From assembly GCF_964340395.1 (NCBI RefSeq), contig NC_135551.1:3509463-3564462 (forward strand): 55,000 nucleotides of DNA. Reading direction: 5' to 3'. Below the pieces are notes generated by a model, which saw nothing but the letters and a program-made list of their open reading frames with translations, had not been told where the DNA came from and made no database searches. The translations under genes were made by a program, and so were the position numbers. Of the stretch, positions 1 to 14,393 are shown piece after piece. Positions within the stretch are counted from its first letter, which is position 1. Each line of letters begins with the position of its first letter. Origin of the DNA: Glandiceps talaboti (Eukaryota; Hemichordata; Enteropneusta; Spengelidae).

Positions 1-1749
1 CAGGGTTAATCAGTCAGCCAGTCATTCAATCCATTGGCCAATAATTAATGACATTAGACCATAGACTAACGAATTAAAACATTTTGAACAAAACAGAACA
101 TTTAATTCAAGATCATTAAACAGAGTGTAATAATTTAGTTTCACAGATGTTATGCTCCAGTTTATGTTCACAAAATACAATATTATACACACGGCTGTAA
201 TGACGTCATCGTCACGACAGATGAGTGGCAGTATTACGCCTGCCTCATCAGCTTAGGATGAGCTGCAGCAATTGGAAATTTGAAAGGAATTGTGGATGTG
301 TTGTGCTAGTTTCTAAATTAGTATCGACATCGAGTTAGATGGACCTTGATTTGAACAAACTCGTCAAGGGTACTTCATTGTCATATTCTGGTTGTTAAGA
401 TGATTATCGTTCTGGTACGATACATATATGTACTAATCTATGAAGAGAGACACGTTGTACCTTAAGTTTAAGATTTGCCTTACGACCTACATAATGAGCC
501 AAACAGTGCACAATACCTTGACGAAAAAAGAACAAATTTGCCAGCCCTGAAATAACCGTTACGACAAAAAATCTGCGTGCTTATCAGAAAGTTGTTTTTT
601 ATTCATACTTATAATTATGTCTATGAATGTTTTGAAAAACACGGGCTATGCAGCAACAGAGTTTTAACAACTTTGAGGAATACTAAAGAGTGCATTTATA
701 TATATTTAACGAGAAATTCGATAGATTCTTACCTTGAAAGAGTAAAAACAGGGCAAAATAGATAGAAAACCTTGGAGTATCCATGGTGATCCCCGGGAAA
801 GAAGCACTGTTGGAATTAAGCAGTTGGTTCAAGTTCGAACAGTGTCGCCGGGCACTACTCGTTAAATATTAACCTTCTAGCAAAGCCAAATATTGAAATC
901 CGAGGTGTCACGGGTTGAGAACTCTCGACTGATTTCAACTTAGAAATAAATTAATATCAAGGCACTAGCTATCATTTTATGTTTACTCATATATGTTATG
1001 TTACAATGTGGCCATGATGTCCACAAAGATCATTGCTATGGCCTCTTATGAATGCTAAGGATGGAAAGAAATCATAAATGCTAATTCTTTAGTAATTACA
1101 AAAAAATCGTTTTTACATGAAAATAATTTGATAAAATTGTTTAAGATCATTAGGTTAATTGTTGCTATGTATCCAATGTATAAATCTGACTCATGGCGAG
1201 AAACCACGGCTTTAGTTTTGCGAGTGATTGATTTTTTATACACATTGTCGTTATTGTTTGCCCTTGGTGTAAATTAACCAATGTCAGCCTTGGTGTAAAT
1301 TAACCAATGTCAGCCTAATATCTCATGGCCACATCCTTCACCACAAAATATGTACAGTAAGATAATAAGAATACATATATCGTAAAAACAACCGAACACA
1401 ATTTACGTATTAAACGTGAATTACACATTTTTTAAAAATATGAATTAATTTAAACATGGAAAAACCGTTGTTTATTGTTATCAATATATTCCCCACTGAC
1501 CGAACAACACAAGTCAAACATCTGATTGGGTGATGGAAAGAAGACTAACTACTGATATCTAAAATGCCATTGGTAAAACCAGTACCAATACAATAACAGT
1601 GTTAATATCTGACGTACAATACATCGCCATGATTGTAATGAACAACAACAAAATCACAATATCGTAATGTAGATACACATTGTTCAATCTTTAATTGGTC
1701 AAATTAATTAGTTAACATTGTCAATCAGACATTTACTCGTATATCAGGT
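1..1749. other. Gene-free AT-rich stretch
   Basis: No exon-like ORF with splice signals was seen. Short ORFs here have no recognisable protein features. It holds one short tandem duplication (listed separately) and some CAGT-like repeat at the extreme left edge. Confidence 0.5.
1262..1313. repeat. 26-bp perfect tandem duplication
   Basis: Two identical adjacent 26-bp copies (1262-1287 and 1288-1313), each beginning ccttggtgtaaattaacc. Confidence 0.9.
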
Positions 1750-2300
1750 AGTCAGTCAGTCAAGTAACAAGTAATTAATCAGTCAGTCAGTCAGTCAGTC
1801 AGTCAGTCAGTCAGTCAGTCCGTCCGTCCGTCCGTCCGTCCGTCCGAGTAAGTCAGTCAGTCAGTCAGTCAGTCAGTCAGTCAGTCAGTCAGCCAGTCAG
1901 TCAGCTAGCCACAGTAAGTAAGTAAGTAAGTCAGCCACCCAGCCAGCCAGCCAGCCACGGTCAGTCAGTCAGTCAGCTAGCCACTGTCTGTCTGTCAGTC
2001 AGTCAGTCAGTCAGTCAGTCAGTCAGTCAGTCAGCCAGCCACGGTCCGTCAGTCAGCCATACAGCTAGCCACAGTTAGTCAGCCTGCCAGCCAGCCACAG
2101 TCAAACAGTCAGCAGTCAGCCACGATCAGCCAGCCAGCCACAGTCAGCCAGCCACAGTCAAACAGTCAGCAGTCAACCACGGTCAGTCAGTCAGCCACAG
2201 TCAGCCAGCCCAGTTAGTCAGCCTGCCAGCCAGCCACAGTCAAACAGTCAGTAGTCAGCTAGCCACAGTCAGCTAGTCAGTCAGTCAGTCAGTCAGTCAG
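1750..2300. repeat. CAGT tetranucleotide microsatellite, compound
   Basis: About 550 bp built from (CAGT)n with internal blocks of (CGTC)n near 1819-1847, (AGTA)n near 1911-1929 and many CAGC/CCAG variants. The right half has a looser higher-order pattern (cagtcagccagccacagtca-like) rather than pure repeat. Confidence 0.95.
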
Positions 2301-4569
2301 ATTAATGACTGAAATTAACATTTGAGATAGTAAGCAAACTATCTGTAATATTAAACAAAATATAGTTTTTCCTTCACATTTTCATACCTTTCATTAACTA
2401 TAAATATATATAAATTTAATAAATGTTATTAATTTACTGTAATTTTATTTAAATATATAAATTTAAAATATTATATATTGAATTATGATAATTTAATGTT
2501 ATATATAGTTATAGCTAGGAATATACATCTACAACCCTGTCACATAAACACAAAAATACTGTATTTGAGTCGTAATATGAAGGAGGGCGGTTGCCAAACT
2601 ATGCACAGTGTTTAGTTGAAATATACCTTGTATCTTAAAAATCCTACAGTTTTACATATATTTATTAATGTAGCATTTCACAGAGTTTTAAAGACCATGT
2701 AGTCTATCTCTTTTATGTATGCATATACATTGGTCTGGCTGTTAGTATAAGAATGGCTTCATAGTGAGTCAGCGACGCAAATTCGTTGCAATCCCCTTCA
2801 AACCCTGACTTCCAGTAGTAGATTTATCGTAGTCAACCCATTTCTACAAAATCACTGCTAAATCGTGATATAATGTTGCTGCTTTATTTTTCGCATAGCC
2901 TGCTGAGTGATACAAGACAAATGCTTCGATTTTCAACACGTGATATCAAACACATTGACTCTCACAAACATGAACAATACTTGACCTCACAAACTTGTTT
3001 TCAAACTAACTTAAACCAAAGCATCTGTTTTGACCGATCGTAATCATATCAATAGTTTTGACCTTAAAGTTGGCTTGATGACAAGATTGGGGAAACCAAT
3101 TTGGCACCATATATGAAATTAAGAGTTGTACATGTCAGGGTTACAGAATCTTACAAGTGTTAGCCTTGACCTTAACAGAAATAAACATTTCCACTTGATG
3201 TCTAGAGACACAAACAATCAAACCACATCGTGTGAACCAGATGCTCCGCATGATTTCACGGGTTACGCCTGGCGGGAGAATAGCAAAATATTTCAACATG
3301 TTTATGTGATGTCATCGAACTTTTCAAAAAGATTTCAACAGATAGAATATTGTTGTGACACATAATTCAACAAGTGAACAAAGAAATTACACAATTCTAA
3401 TATGTTTTTTTTTTTAATTCTGTCTTTGTTCACTATCCTAACATCATCTTTCCATAACTGTCTCGTACATGTATTCTATCGACCGGCCATGTTTGATACG
3501 TTTTCGTATGACTGTATTCTGCAAATTTTACCAACAATGCCGTAGTTAATACTACTATAGGTGACAACTTAACACACATTTTGATATCGAAGCAAATAAA
3601 GGCATTTTGCCAGCTGTCTTTTTTTTTATCATGACTGTGTTAACAGAAAACACAATCACCTAAAAACAGGAAACGACTGATCGATAACTTGTCAATATTG
3701 CGATAACATACAATCTGACATGTTTGAATTGGTTTGTGAATAAAACGGACATGATAGTGTCTGAACATGTTTCTTTCCGTAACAAATCTTTAACAAAGTT
3801 GACAGTTACAATCAGTGAGGGGGCGTGGAATTCTCTTTTTAGGTAAGAAGAAAAAACTTGGGACGAATATAGCGCCCTCTTGCAAGGGTATAAGTTCCCC
3901 TGTTTAAATTCTACAACTTCTGTAAAAACTTCCCCGTTGACAAGAAAAACCTTCTTGAAAGTGGCAATAATTTACATTATCAAATTGATTTAAAGTGTTT
4001 ATTGTTGGGCAGCGTTCGCTTTCGTTAGAATTTGGGCATCAACAATGGCCTAACTTGAATCGCTTGGATTTCGTAGCGACTACAAGATAGCCTATCATTG
4101 GTCAAAGGAAAAAGCGATGTGTCGCTGTGATTGGCTGGATGTTAATCACTTAAATTGAGAAGGCCTACATGCTGTATTGTACTGGCAGCTTTAGCATACA
4201 AAACCTAGTTTGATGATATATATATTATCACCTAAATATTTACTTATTTTGCTGAAAATGAACTTTAAAGTAAGAAACTGATCGTAGTTGAAATATTATA
4301 ATTAAGAGAGGCAAACTGTTTGCAAAAAAAAACACCCACAATATCAATCCCTTGCAATACATTTCTAGATCTGCTGACTAAGAGATAATGGTGTGGCCCA
4401 AACGTATCAAAACAAGATTAATGGGGTGGCTTTATTTTGTTATTGACCTCAGTATCGGATGACTCTTCATGCAAGTTACATATTAACACGTTTGTCCATT
4501 GTTGTTGCCACATCTCCCTGACCCCGGTGATCACAACGGAACTTGGTTATCTCTAATCGGGATCACCCG
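2301..4569. other. Upstream intergenic region
   Basis: No coding exon could be supported. The 79-codon ORF near 3126-3365 has no recognised motif and no convincing splice context. The right end is the presumed 5' flank of the solute-binding-protein gene. Confidence 0.45.
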
Positions 4570-4570
4570 A

Positions 4571-4580
4571 TATAATAAAA
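4571..4580 (+). promoter_or_regulatory. Possible TATA box of the solute-binding-protein gene
   Basis: TATAATAAAA lies about 90 bp upstream of the start codon at 4670, which would leave a 5'UTR of roughly 60-70 nt. The position is plausible, but the region is AT-rich, so a chance match is quite possible. Confidence 0.3.
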
Positions 4581-4669
4581 TTCAGACATTAACAAAGTGA
4601 ATCACTGCTGTACTTGGTTACTGTATATCGAGTGCTGTAGCGACCCTCATCACTCTACATCCAACCACC

Positions 4670-6230
4670 ATGCTGCGACTTCCTATTATCGCACTGCTCT
4701 GCCTTGGCTTCGCCGCCACTGGTAAGTCTAATAGCTTTTGCGGCTAACACTGTATTGCACAAAACACCACTCTGCTTTTCAGAAACAATATCACTTTTTG
4801 CATTTTACTTATACTCCTGGTACAATAACTGTATTTATTCAAAAATTTTAGCTTCTTTTCTAGAGATTCCTAATCTTTCATTTCACCATAGTTTAAATCA
4901 AATACTATCCAATAAAAACACAATGTTAAATTTTTTTTTTCAGTAGAAAATTGTTCTATTGCACGTTCGATAAATTAATTCTCATTTAAGCACTGAATTC
5001 TACGACAATGCAACATTTATCAGTAAGTTTTACGTGTTTCATATTAGTTTCATTTTTTCAAAACTCCATTTCTCCAGCCACATTTTGTCAAACTTTCGCA
5101 ATCTGGTTTTGAGTATGCGTTATCTAGATAATGGTATGTTGTCAACTAGGCGCAGAGTAATTTGTAGTTTGCAAAAATGGATAGTATTTTTTTGTCTGGA
5201 ATAATGGTCTAAAAAATGTTTGATTCCGGTTATCTGACCCCCCCCCCCCATCTATAGTTTTTCACCGCCGACCCTAAAAATATTTTACGTATTCGAGAAA
5301 AAATAAATAAAATCGAAAACTGTGACGTCTGGTGAGATGTAGTGCATGTGGAAACTGACATCAACTTAAAAGACAATATAAAAATGTTCTTCCAATCTGT
5401 AATGGCTGTATATCTGATGAGAAGAAACCAATAACACAGAGACCATATGGAAAAGAAAGGAAAAGATAGCTACCTGAACTAGCTTAGACACTCACATGTG
5501 AAAAAACGATAAAAAAAAACAATCTACCCCACCTATTCTAAAATTGAGTGTAATCGGAACCGCACAATTTATTTAGGCCTTATATTGAAACCACCATTGA
5601 CTGCCATTGTAGATTCGCGTACTGTTTTCGCACGCAATCATGCTTTGGTCAACGGTCACAAATACTAGACTTGGGTTTCAAATACTCAATGTATATCCAT
5701 CGACTACACACTACGTATATCCATCGACTACACACTACGTATATCCATCGACTACACACTACGTATATCCTTCGGCTTAACTATGTATATCCCACGACTA
5801 CACTCTGTATATATCCCACGACTACACTCTGTATATACGTGTACAATATATAATGCAAATAGCAGTCACGACATATCCAATCATCATCACTTAGTATGCC
5901 GTACTCTGAGTTGGCAATGTTCAAATTATACATCAAGTCTCTATTACATGTATTTCCTTACTTACAGGCTTCGCCTACATTGGCATTGAAGATGAATTAG
6001 GTGACCAAGAAGGGGACTTCTACGCAATGGTAAGTTTACAAATATCTTTTCAACTCTCAACGAAAAATTGAAAACTGTCGTAATTGATGGATAGATTAGT
6101 AAACAAAGAAAAAAGGGTAAAACAGTGAAAATAAAGGGCTGGGATTGTTAGGAAAATTGAATACCTACCCCCCCCCACCCCCCCCCCCACACACACATAC
6201 ATACATACATACATACATACATACATACAT

Positions 6231-6263
<33 letters not shown>

Positions 6264-6338
6264 TACATACATACATACATACATACATACATACATACAT
6301 ACATACATACATACATACATACATACACACACAAACAT

Positions 6339-6373
<35 letters not shown>

Positions 6374-9300
6374 TTTTGTAAACCACATCAAAGGTTAATA
6401 ATAGCTGATAAAATATTAGACTTAGGGTTGGGGGATTAGGGAGGAGTCACTTTTTATGGTAAGGGTCACATTTCACTTTGACTCATTGTATTATCTATGC
6501 ATTATTTTGTGATCTTGATATCCCACCGCTGCCACCAATTCTAAATCCCACTGCACCGTTGTACTGTAATATGAATCAAATCGCTGCTGTCAACTATGCA
6601 GTGGATCAATTGTCATTTGGTTTGTGACTTGTTGAGTGTGTCTCACAGGAGTAAAAACCAGTGTGGTAAGATATTGGAGATAACATGGTAGTCCTGGCAT
6701 CGACAGAGTCTTTGGGAGTTCTGGCCCTCAGCTCAACCAATTAGTTCCAAACACAGGTATTAATTAATGCAGTGCGCACCTTCACACAAATTCAATCAGT
6801 GTGGTTGCAGCGGTGGGATCAAGTCTTACCAATGCAATCAGTGTGGTTGCAGCGGCGGGAGCAACTGTTACCAATGATTCTCGGCCCTTTTTATGTCTGA
6901 CAGAATTTAAACCATGAAATTTGTTTGTGCTCAGAATTAATTTTCTTTTATGCAGACTGTTTACTGTAGACATGTACAAATATAAACACAACCATACTTT
7001 CTACAGAAATCCATTCAGGTTTGGGACAACGTGACAGGGTTATGTTTCATGCTCAAATTTGCGCTCGTCTACCCATCAAGAACACCCACCTTGAGTTGGA
7101 GGGGGGGGGGGGTCAAAGAAAAATCACCTATATCTCCGGTGAGATTCAAACCCACGATCTCCTGACTGCTAATCCTGAGATTTAACCACTATGCCACAGG
7201 AAGTCGAGGTTAAACTATGTATCTTGAAATACATGAACGGAGGGCGGGAGGAGCGTAATATTTTAGAGAACGGAAACTGATGGAGGGTCACTTTTTAGCT
7301 TAACAGAATCCGGGGAGGGTCATTTCATATGCAACATACTGGGCTTGACCCCCCCCCCCTGTAATTATGGAGGCTCCCTTAGTAGGTGTTATCCAGGCCG
7401 GAAATCTCCAGCCGGCACAAAGGTTAGACGAGGACAGAAAATTGGCTGTTACTGTTTCCAAAGGTCGAACAACTTTGACCTGTCATGTGACTTGATCTCA
7501 GCCATCAAGTTTTGGCCTTCAGCCAAGAAATCAGTGTTATCACTTGGGCAGTAATGAGATGTGTTTGATATTACACGAATATTATAAAGTGGACAGTACC
7601 CTGAGCAATGAAGGGGTCTTGTATCACAAAATACATATGGTTACAACGCTATATAGCGCCCTCAGTCGGATTTGATATCTAGAATAGAAGTTAACGCAAA
7701 CATTGTAGATGATGTGACTTCGCTTATTAGAAATTTTGACATCGTTTTGTCGTTTGATGGTGTTCTTTAATTCTAGGGAAATTGTAACTGTACCGTGACC
7801 CACGTATAGAACTTTCCATTTATTTATTTACAAGTATAGGATGTGATATGGTAATATTACAGTCTTTCATTATCAGTGTAAAGGCTATATCAGCATTGGA
7901 ATGAGAGGACAATTTGTACAAATGGAAAATATATCTATGATTAAGGATAATTTCGAATCGTTCAACATGTTCCTACAAATGCTACTTTTGATGTGAATAT
8001 TCATTAATTAATTTGCCACCTTCCAGGCCGGGATGCGAGGGGTTAATATTCACACGAATGTACTTTCTTAGCTCCGAGTCTTAGGCAAGAGAGATGATGA
8101 ACATATACATGCAGTGGAGGGTGAACATAGACAGTGGAGGGTGAACATAGACAGTGGAGGGTGAGCATAGCCTGTGGAGGGTGAACATAGACAGTGTAGT
8201 GGAGGGGTGAACATAGCCGGTGGAAGGTGAACATAGACAGTGGAGGGTGAACATAGGCAGTGGAGGGGTTAACATAGACAGTGGAGGGTGTACATAGCCA
8301 GTGGAGGGTGAACATAGACAGTGGAGGGGTGAACATAAACAGTGTAGTTGAGGGTGACCACCCAGTTGAGGGGTGAACATAGCCAGTGAAGGGTGAACAT
8401 AGCCAGTGGAGGGGTGAACATAACCAGTGAAGGGTGAACATAGACAGTGGAGGGTGAACATAGACAGTGGAGGGTGTACATAGCCAGTGGAGGGTGAACA
8501 CAGATAGTGGAGGGGTGAACATAGATAGTGGAGGGTGAACATAGACAGTGGAGGGTGGAGGGTGAACATAGACAGTGAAGGGTGAACATAGCCAGTGAAG
8601 GGTGAACATAGATAGTGGAGGGGTGAACATAGACAGTGGAAGGTGAACATAGACAGTGGAAGGTGAACATAGACAGTGGAGGGTGAACATAGAAAGTGGA
8701 GGGTGAACATAGATAGTGGAGGGGTGAATATAGATAGTGGAGGGTGAACATAGACAGTGGAGGATGAATATAGATAGTGGAGGGTGTACACAGATAGTGG
8801 AGGGGTGAACATAGATAGTGGAGGATGAATATAGATAGTGGAGGGTGAACATAGACAGTGGAGGATGAACATAGAAAGTGGAGGGTGAACATAGATAACA
8901 CAGACAGTCGATTGTGAACGATAGATAGTGGATTGTGAACACAGATAGTACATAGAGGGGTTAATATTCACACGAATGTACTTTCTTAGCTCCGAGTCTT
9001 AGGCAAGAGAGATGAACATATACAGTGTAGTGGAGGGTGAACATAGACAGTGGAAGGTGTACATAGCCAGTGGAGGGTGTACATAGACAGTGTAGGGTGA
9101 ACATAGATAGTGGAGGGGTGAACATAGATAGTGGAGGGTGAACATAGACAGTGGAGGGTGAACATAGACAGTGGAGGGTGAGCAGTCAGTGGAGGGTGAA
9201 CATAGACAGTGGAGGGTGTACATAGCCAGTGGAGGGGTGAACATAGATAGTGGAGGGGTGAACATAGATAGTGGAGGGGTGAATATAGATAGTGGAGGGG

Positions 9301-11339
9301 TGAACATAGATAGTGGAGGGTGTACATAGCCAGTGGAGGGGTGAACATAGATAGTGGAGGGGTGAACATAGATAGTGGAGGGGTGAACATAGATAGTGGA
9401 GGGGTGAACATAGACAGTGGAGGATGAACATAGACAGTGGAGGATGAACATAGATAGTGGAGGGTGAACATAGACAGTGGAGGGTGAACATAGATAGTGG
9501 AGGGTGTACATAGCCAGAGGAGGGGTGAACATAGATAGTGGAGGGGTGAACATAGATAGTGGAGGGGTGAACATAGATAGTGGAGGATGAACATAGACAG
9601 TGGAGGGTGAACATAGACAGTGGAGGGATGAACATAGATAGTGGAGGGTGAACATAGATAGTGGAGGGATGAACATAGATAGTGGAAGGGTGAACATAGA
9701 TAGTGGAGGGTGAACATAGACAGTGGAGGGTGAACATAGACAGTGGAGGGTGAACATAGACAGTGGAGGGTGAACATAGCCAGTAGAGGGTGTACATAGA
9801 CAGTGGAGGGTGAACATAACCAGTGAAGGGTGAACATAGATAGTGGAGGGGTGAACAGCCAGTAGAGGGTGTACATAGACAGTGGAGGGTGTACATAGAC
9901 GGTGGACTATATATTCCAAATCCTGGTGTTTTAATCCCTCTGTTCAGTTGCTAATTCTTCGGGGTGTTTATTTTTTTTTACTCATTTTATCATTAGATCT
10001 TACACTTGTTAAGATGTTGACATAACAAATTCTTACACCAATATTTTGTTATTGTGTATATAAATCTCACATCCGTTAATCACTACACCATGCCATGTGC
10101 CACATCACCTTGTCTACCATCAGTGATCTCAGCCTGAGTATTGATGAGATTCTTCCCTTTTGAATCCGTATCACAGGTTGGACTTGGTGGAGAAGACGGA
10201 GACGGCGATGAGGATGCCGAACACGGTCCTCTTGCAAAGCTGTTAATGGGTGAAGGCTCCGGTCCTTTATCGGACAAGCCTCTGTTGAGAATGATGCTCC
10301 TTCGCAAACTAATGGGTGGTGGTGGAGAGGGCTTCGGACCACTGAGCGGCTTACAGCGTCCCACTGGCAGTCTGGCCCGTGCTATGGTTCTATTCCGTCT
10401 CCTTGGTAAACGTATGGGCGAACGATTCCTTGCAGAAGCCAAAGCAAGAAAGGAAAGCCACAGAGTATACACATTCGCTGCTGCCCTGGGTTGTGACTGT
10501 GCTTTTGAATACTTGTAAGTGAAAACAATATCAAAACATTCAACAAATATATTTGTCAACAGTATAAGGCATTTGCAACAACATTCTGTCTGAAATGAGG
10601 TAAAGAGGCTAGTCTTTGCAAGACTTTTTTTCCATCCCATAAATCTGTTCTTTCTTTCATTTACGTAAATCACATTGTCGGTTTGTAGGTCGCCGAGTGT
10701 TAAACCACTTACTTCTTACCACTGCAGTCAGGGTTCGAACCCCATTCAGGGTTTGATTCAATTTATCATGCTGTAAGTAAGAAGAGAGTCGTTCAGTTTG
10801 ACTCTACTGAACAATGTAGGTTTTCCCCGGGTACTCCGGTTTCCTCCTGCACTAACACTGAACCAAAGGAGCCTATAAATGGGACTAGCTCCCGTTGGTT
10901 ATCCGAGAAATAAATAAAATAAATAAAAAATCAGAGTGGACTGCACTGGAGCTAACAAACAAGAACACATACAAATTTCATCTCATACACGGTCGGTATA
11001 TAACACATAAAACCTTTGTGTTTTACGTTAAAAATCAAATGAAACAGACAATACTCTGAACATGAAATTTGAAATTTAAAATCTTCTTTATATTTATTAC
11101 TTAATGGCAATTTCTTTATTTCAGAGATGACGACAACCACATGAAAGGTTTCAGTCTCGATATTGTGGAGGCAGGTAAGCGGAGACGTTATTTCGTTTCA
11201 TTCATTTGACAACAAACAGTTCTTATTTGCATCGACATATAACCTTATAGTGTCCCTCCACTTTATTTTTGTGTAAAATATTTAATTTGAACTTTATATT
11301 GTATACCTTAAGGCCGGTGGCCTATTGTATCGAAACAAA

Positions 11340-11430
<91 letters not shown>

Positions 11431-11530
11431 TGTAGTAGTAGTAGTAGTAGTAATAGTGGTAGTAGTAGTAGTAGTAGTAGTAGTAGTTGTAGTAGTAGTA
11501 GTAGTAGTAATAGTAGTAGTAGTAATAGTG

Positions 11531-11565
<35 letters not shown>

Positions 11566-11566
11566 T

Positions 11567-11602
<36 letters not shown>

Positions 11603-11623
11603 ATAGTGGTAGTAGTAGTAGTG

Positions 11624-11662
<39 letters not shown>

Positions 11663-11668
11663 ATAGTG

Positions 11669-11701
<33 letters not shown>

Positions 11702-11722
11702 ATAGTGGTAGTAGTAGTAGTG

Positions 11723-11758
<36 letters not shown>

Positions 11759-11779
11759 ATAGTAGTAGTAGTAATAGTG

Positions 11780-11811
<32 letters not shown>

Positions 11812-11812
11812 T

Positions 11813-11848
<36 letters not shown>

Positions 11849-11854
11849 ATAGTG

Positions 11855-11886
<32 letters not shown>

Positions 11887-12606
11887 TGTAGTAGTAGTAG
11901 TAGTAGTAGTAGTAGTTGTAGTAGTAGTAGTAGTAATAATAGTATTGTCTGTTGACAACAGCTGCCATGTCAGTTATATAAACCTACAGACTGTTCGCAC
12001 ACTAAGTCACGTCTTTTTCTCCCAACAGTCTGTAAACATGCTGGCAAACACTGCACTGTCATGTACGACACCGGATCTAACTGCTACACCCACGTTCATG
12101 GTGAACACTCCAGAGCTGGCGATGGTACGTGGCCATCTTTATTGCCTATATACTCAGGCTGGTTGTAGAAGATCACATCACAGCCTATATAGGTTTATAC
12201 TCACCATAGCAATGTTATCACTCTACTCCATTGTATACACAGAATGTATCGAAAATCCAATGACGTCATTGTATACACAATTTATCCAAAATCCAATGAC
12301 GTCATTGTATACACAGAATGTATTCAAAATCCAATGACGTCATTGTATACACATAATGTATCCAAAATCCAATGACGTCATTTTCAACGTGATTCCAAGA
12401 AATACTGACATTAAACTTTTTATACAGTTAATGTATTTTCTGATATCGTAAAAAATGCGGTTGTTCTCTACATTTGCGATTGGAGATGCAACGTCAGAAT
12501 GTACTGTAAACACGTTAAGGAACCTTTGACTCAGTCTATTCTACTAGTAATACTTCACTAGCAGTTTAACAGTTTAACGGTTTTCTACTGTATAAATATC
12601 ACATTG

Positions 12607-12695
<89 letters not shown>

Positions 12696-14152
12696 GTGCA
12701 TTTCATAGGTCTGATGAACCATTGGTACGACGGTTGTCTTACTTGGGTAAGATCATCAGAACGTATGCACTCTGTAGCTTTCAGCGATGGTTATGGTATC
12801 GCCAAAACTAAGGCTCATTTCTACACCAAACACGGAAATCCCCATGGATTCGATCCCCATAACATTGGAGGAGATGATATTGGTAAGTGAAGGCAGACTA
12901 TTACAAATTTACATTGATTCAGCTGCCAAGTCGTAGGGACTCATATCGCTGTTTCTTTCCCGCCAAAAAGTACAAGATTAGTTACTGTCATTCTAAATCT
13001 GTTTTTGAGGAAATATACTGAGATTATCACCTAAATTCTTGGAAATTCTAAGAAAGTGAGATACGTATCTCCATTGATACGAATCGGAGATCGGAGAGAA
13101 AGATGATATTAGCATTGACTGGAGAAACCCTTTGTGATGAACATTTTACAGATAATAGATCAAATAGATACATGTATTATGATTCACATTCTTTGTCTTA
13201 TTTTATCTACAGGTTTCCTGGATGGTTGGCTCAGTGATGAACACTGTCTGGCATATCCTCATCCCGAATCTCACTACGAAGGAGTCCATCTTGACCCAAA
13301 GCATACTCACTATTACAAGACAAGAAAGGAGCTGTTTGAAGCTGTTGAGAGTGAAGTGGTAACTAGCTTTGACAATATAAGGGAGTCAAGTTTGTTTTTT
13401 GAAAGCTTACTACCCAACACATAGTTCATCAATATTTCAGTGATAGGTTTGATAGTACATCAATATTTCAGTGATATGTTTGATAGTACATCGATATTTC
13501 AATGATATGTTTGAAGGTACATGCAGCTGTTAGTGATATGTATACATGTTATTACTTGGCAGTTGCTTAGTAATGTGAATACATGAAAACAGTACATCCA
13601 CATCCCGCTTATACTGATAAGTTCAGCTAATTACCCATTCCCAGATCCCGCTTATACTGATAAGTTCAGCTAATTACCCATTCCCAGAAAAATTTGGCAA
13701 AAACTTGAGAGGGAATATAGAAACTGACGAGTTTTCCTGCATTTACAGTTGGATGCTGCCTTCCTGTTGGATCTCAGTGCTAAGGAAGCCGATGCACATG
13801 GATTTGAACATCTTGGTGGTGAAGGTCTGGTCTGCGGTCTTGACAATGGATCTCTCCACGTCATGACCCGTAAAGACAGCAATGTTTCACACTGGTTTGA
13901 CGAAGCTCTTCATGCAATGAAAGAAAGTGGAGAATATTATGGTTTATGCGCCAAGGGTCAACATGAACACGGTAAGAGCAAAAATGATGTCATGTTCAGG
14001 TGACCTTACTTTAGAATATATATTATATGCGTTTTGGCCTTCATCGAGAGCTTTCTGGATATCGAATAATCTCGATACGACAAATATGTATATTGCAGTT
14101 ATGTGAAATTGGTTTAATCAGTGAATTTGTGAATTAATTAATTAATGTACGG

Positions 14153-14250
<98 letters not shown>

Positions 14251-14318
14251 TTGGTAGTTCTGGAACTCTTTCTTGGTTGTAACTCGGAGTTTCACGCATA
14301 GTGCGATCATCAGACAAC

Positions 14319-14393
<75 letters not shown>

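Noticed and set aside
786-860. Imperfect inverted repeat around cccggg...actgtt / gaacagtgtcgccggg
   Set aside because: Short and imperfect; likely chance.
7125-7205. Functional tRNA gene on the minus strand
   Set aside because: The B box and T arm are good, but the anticodon arm and acceptor stem do not form a standard cloverleaf.
8043-9919. Minus-strand ORFs of 200-300 codons ([18 protein letters not shown] repeats)
   Set aside because: The 21-bp unit is a multiple of three, so frames stay open by arithmetic. The arrays lie in an intron of the plus-strand gene.
11269-12337. Poly-Ser, poly-Thr, poly-Tyr and poly-Val ORFs
   Set aside because: Translation of an (AGT)n tract in six frames.
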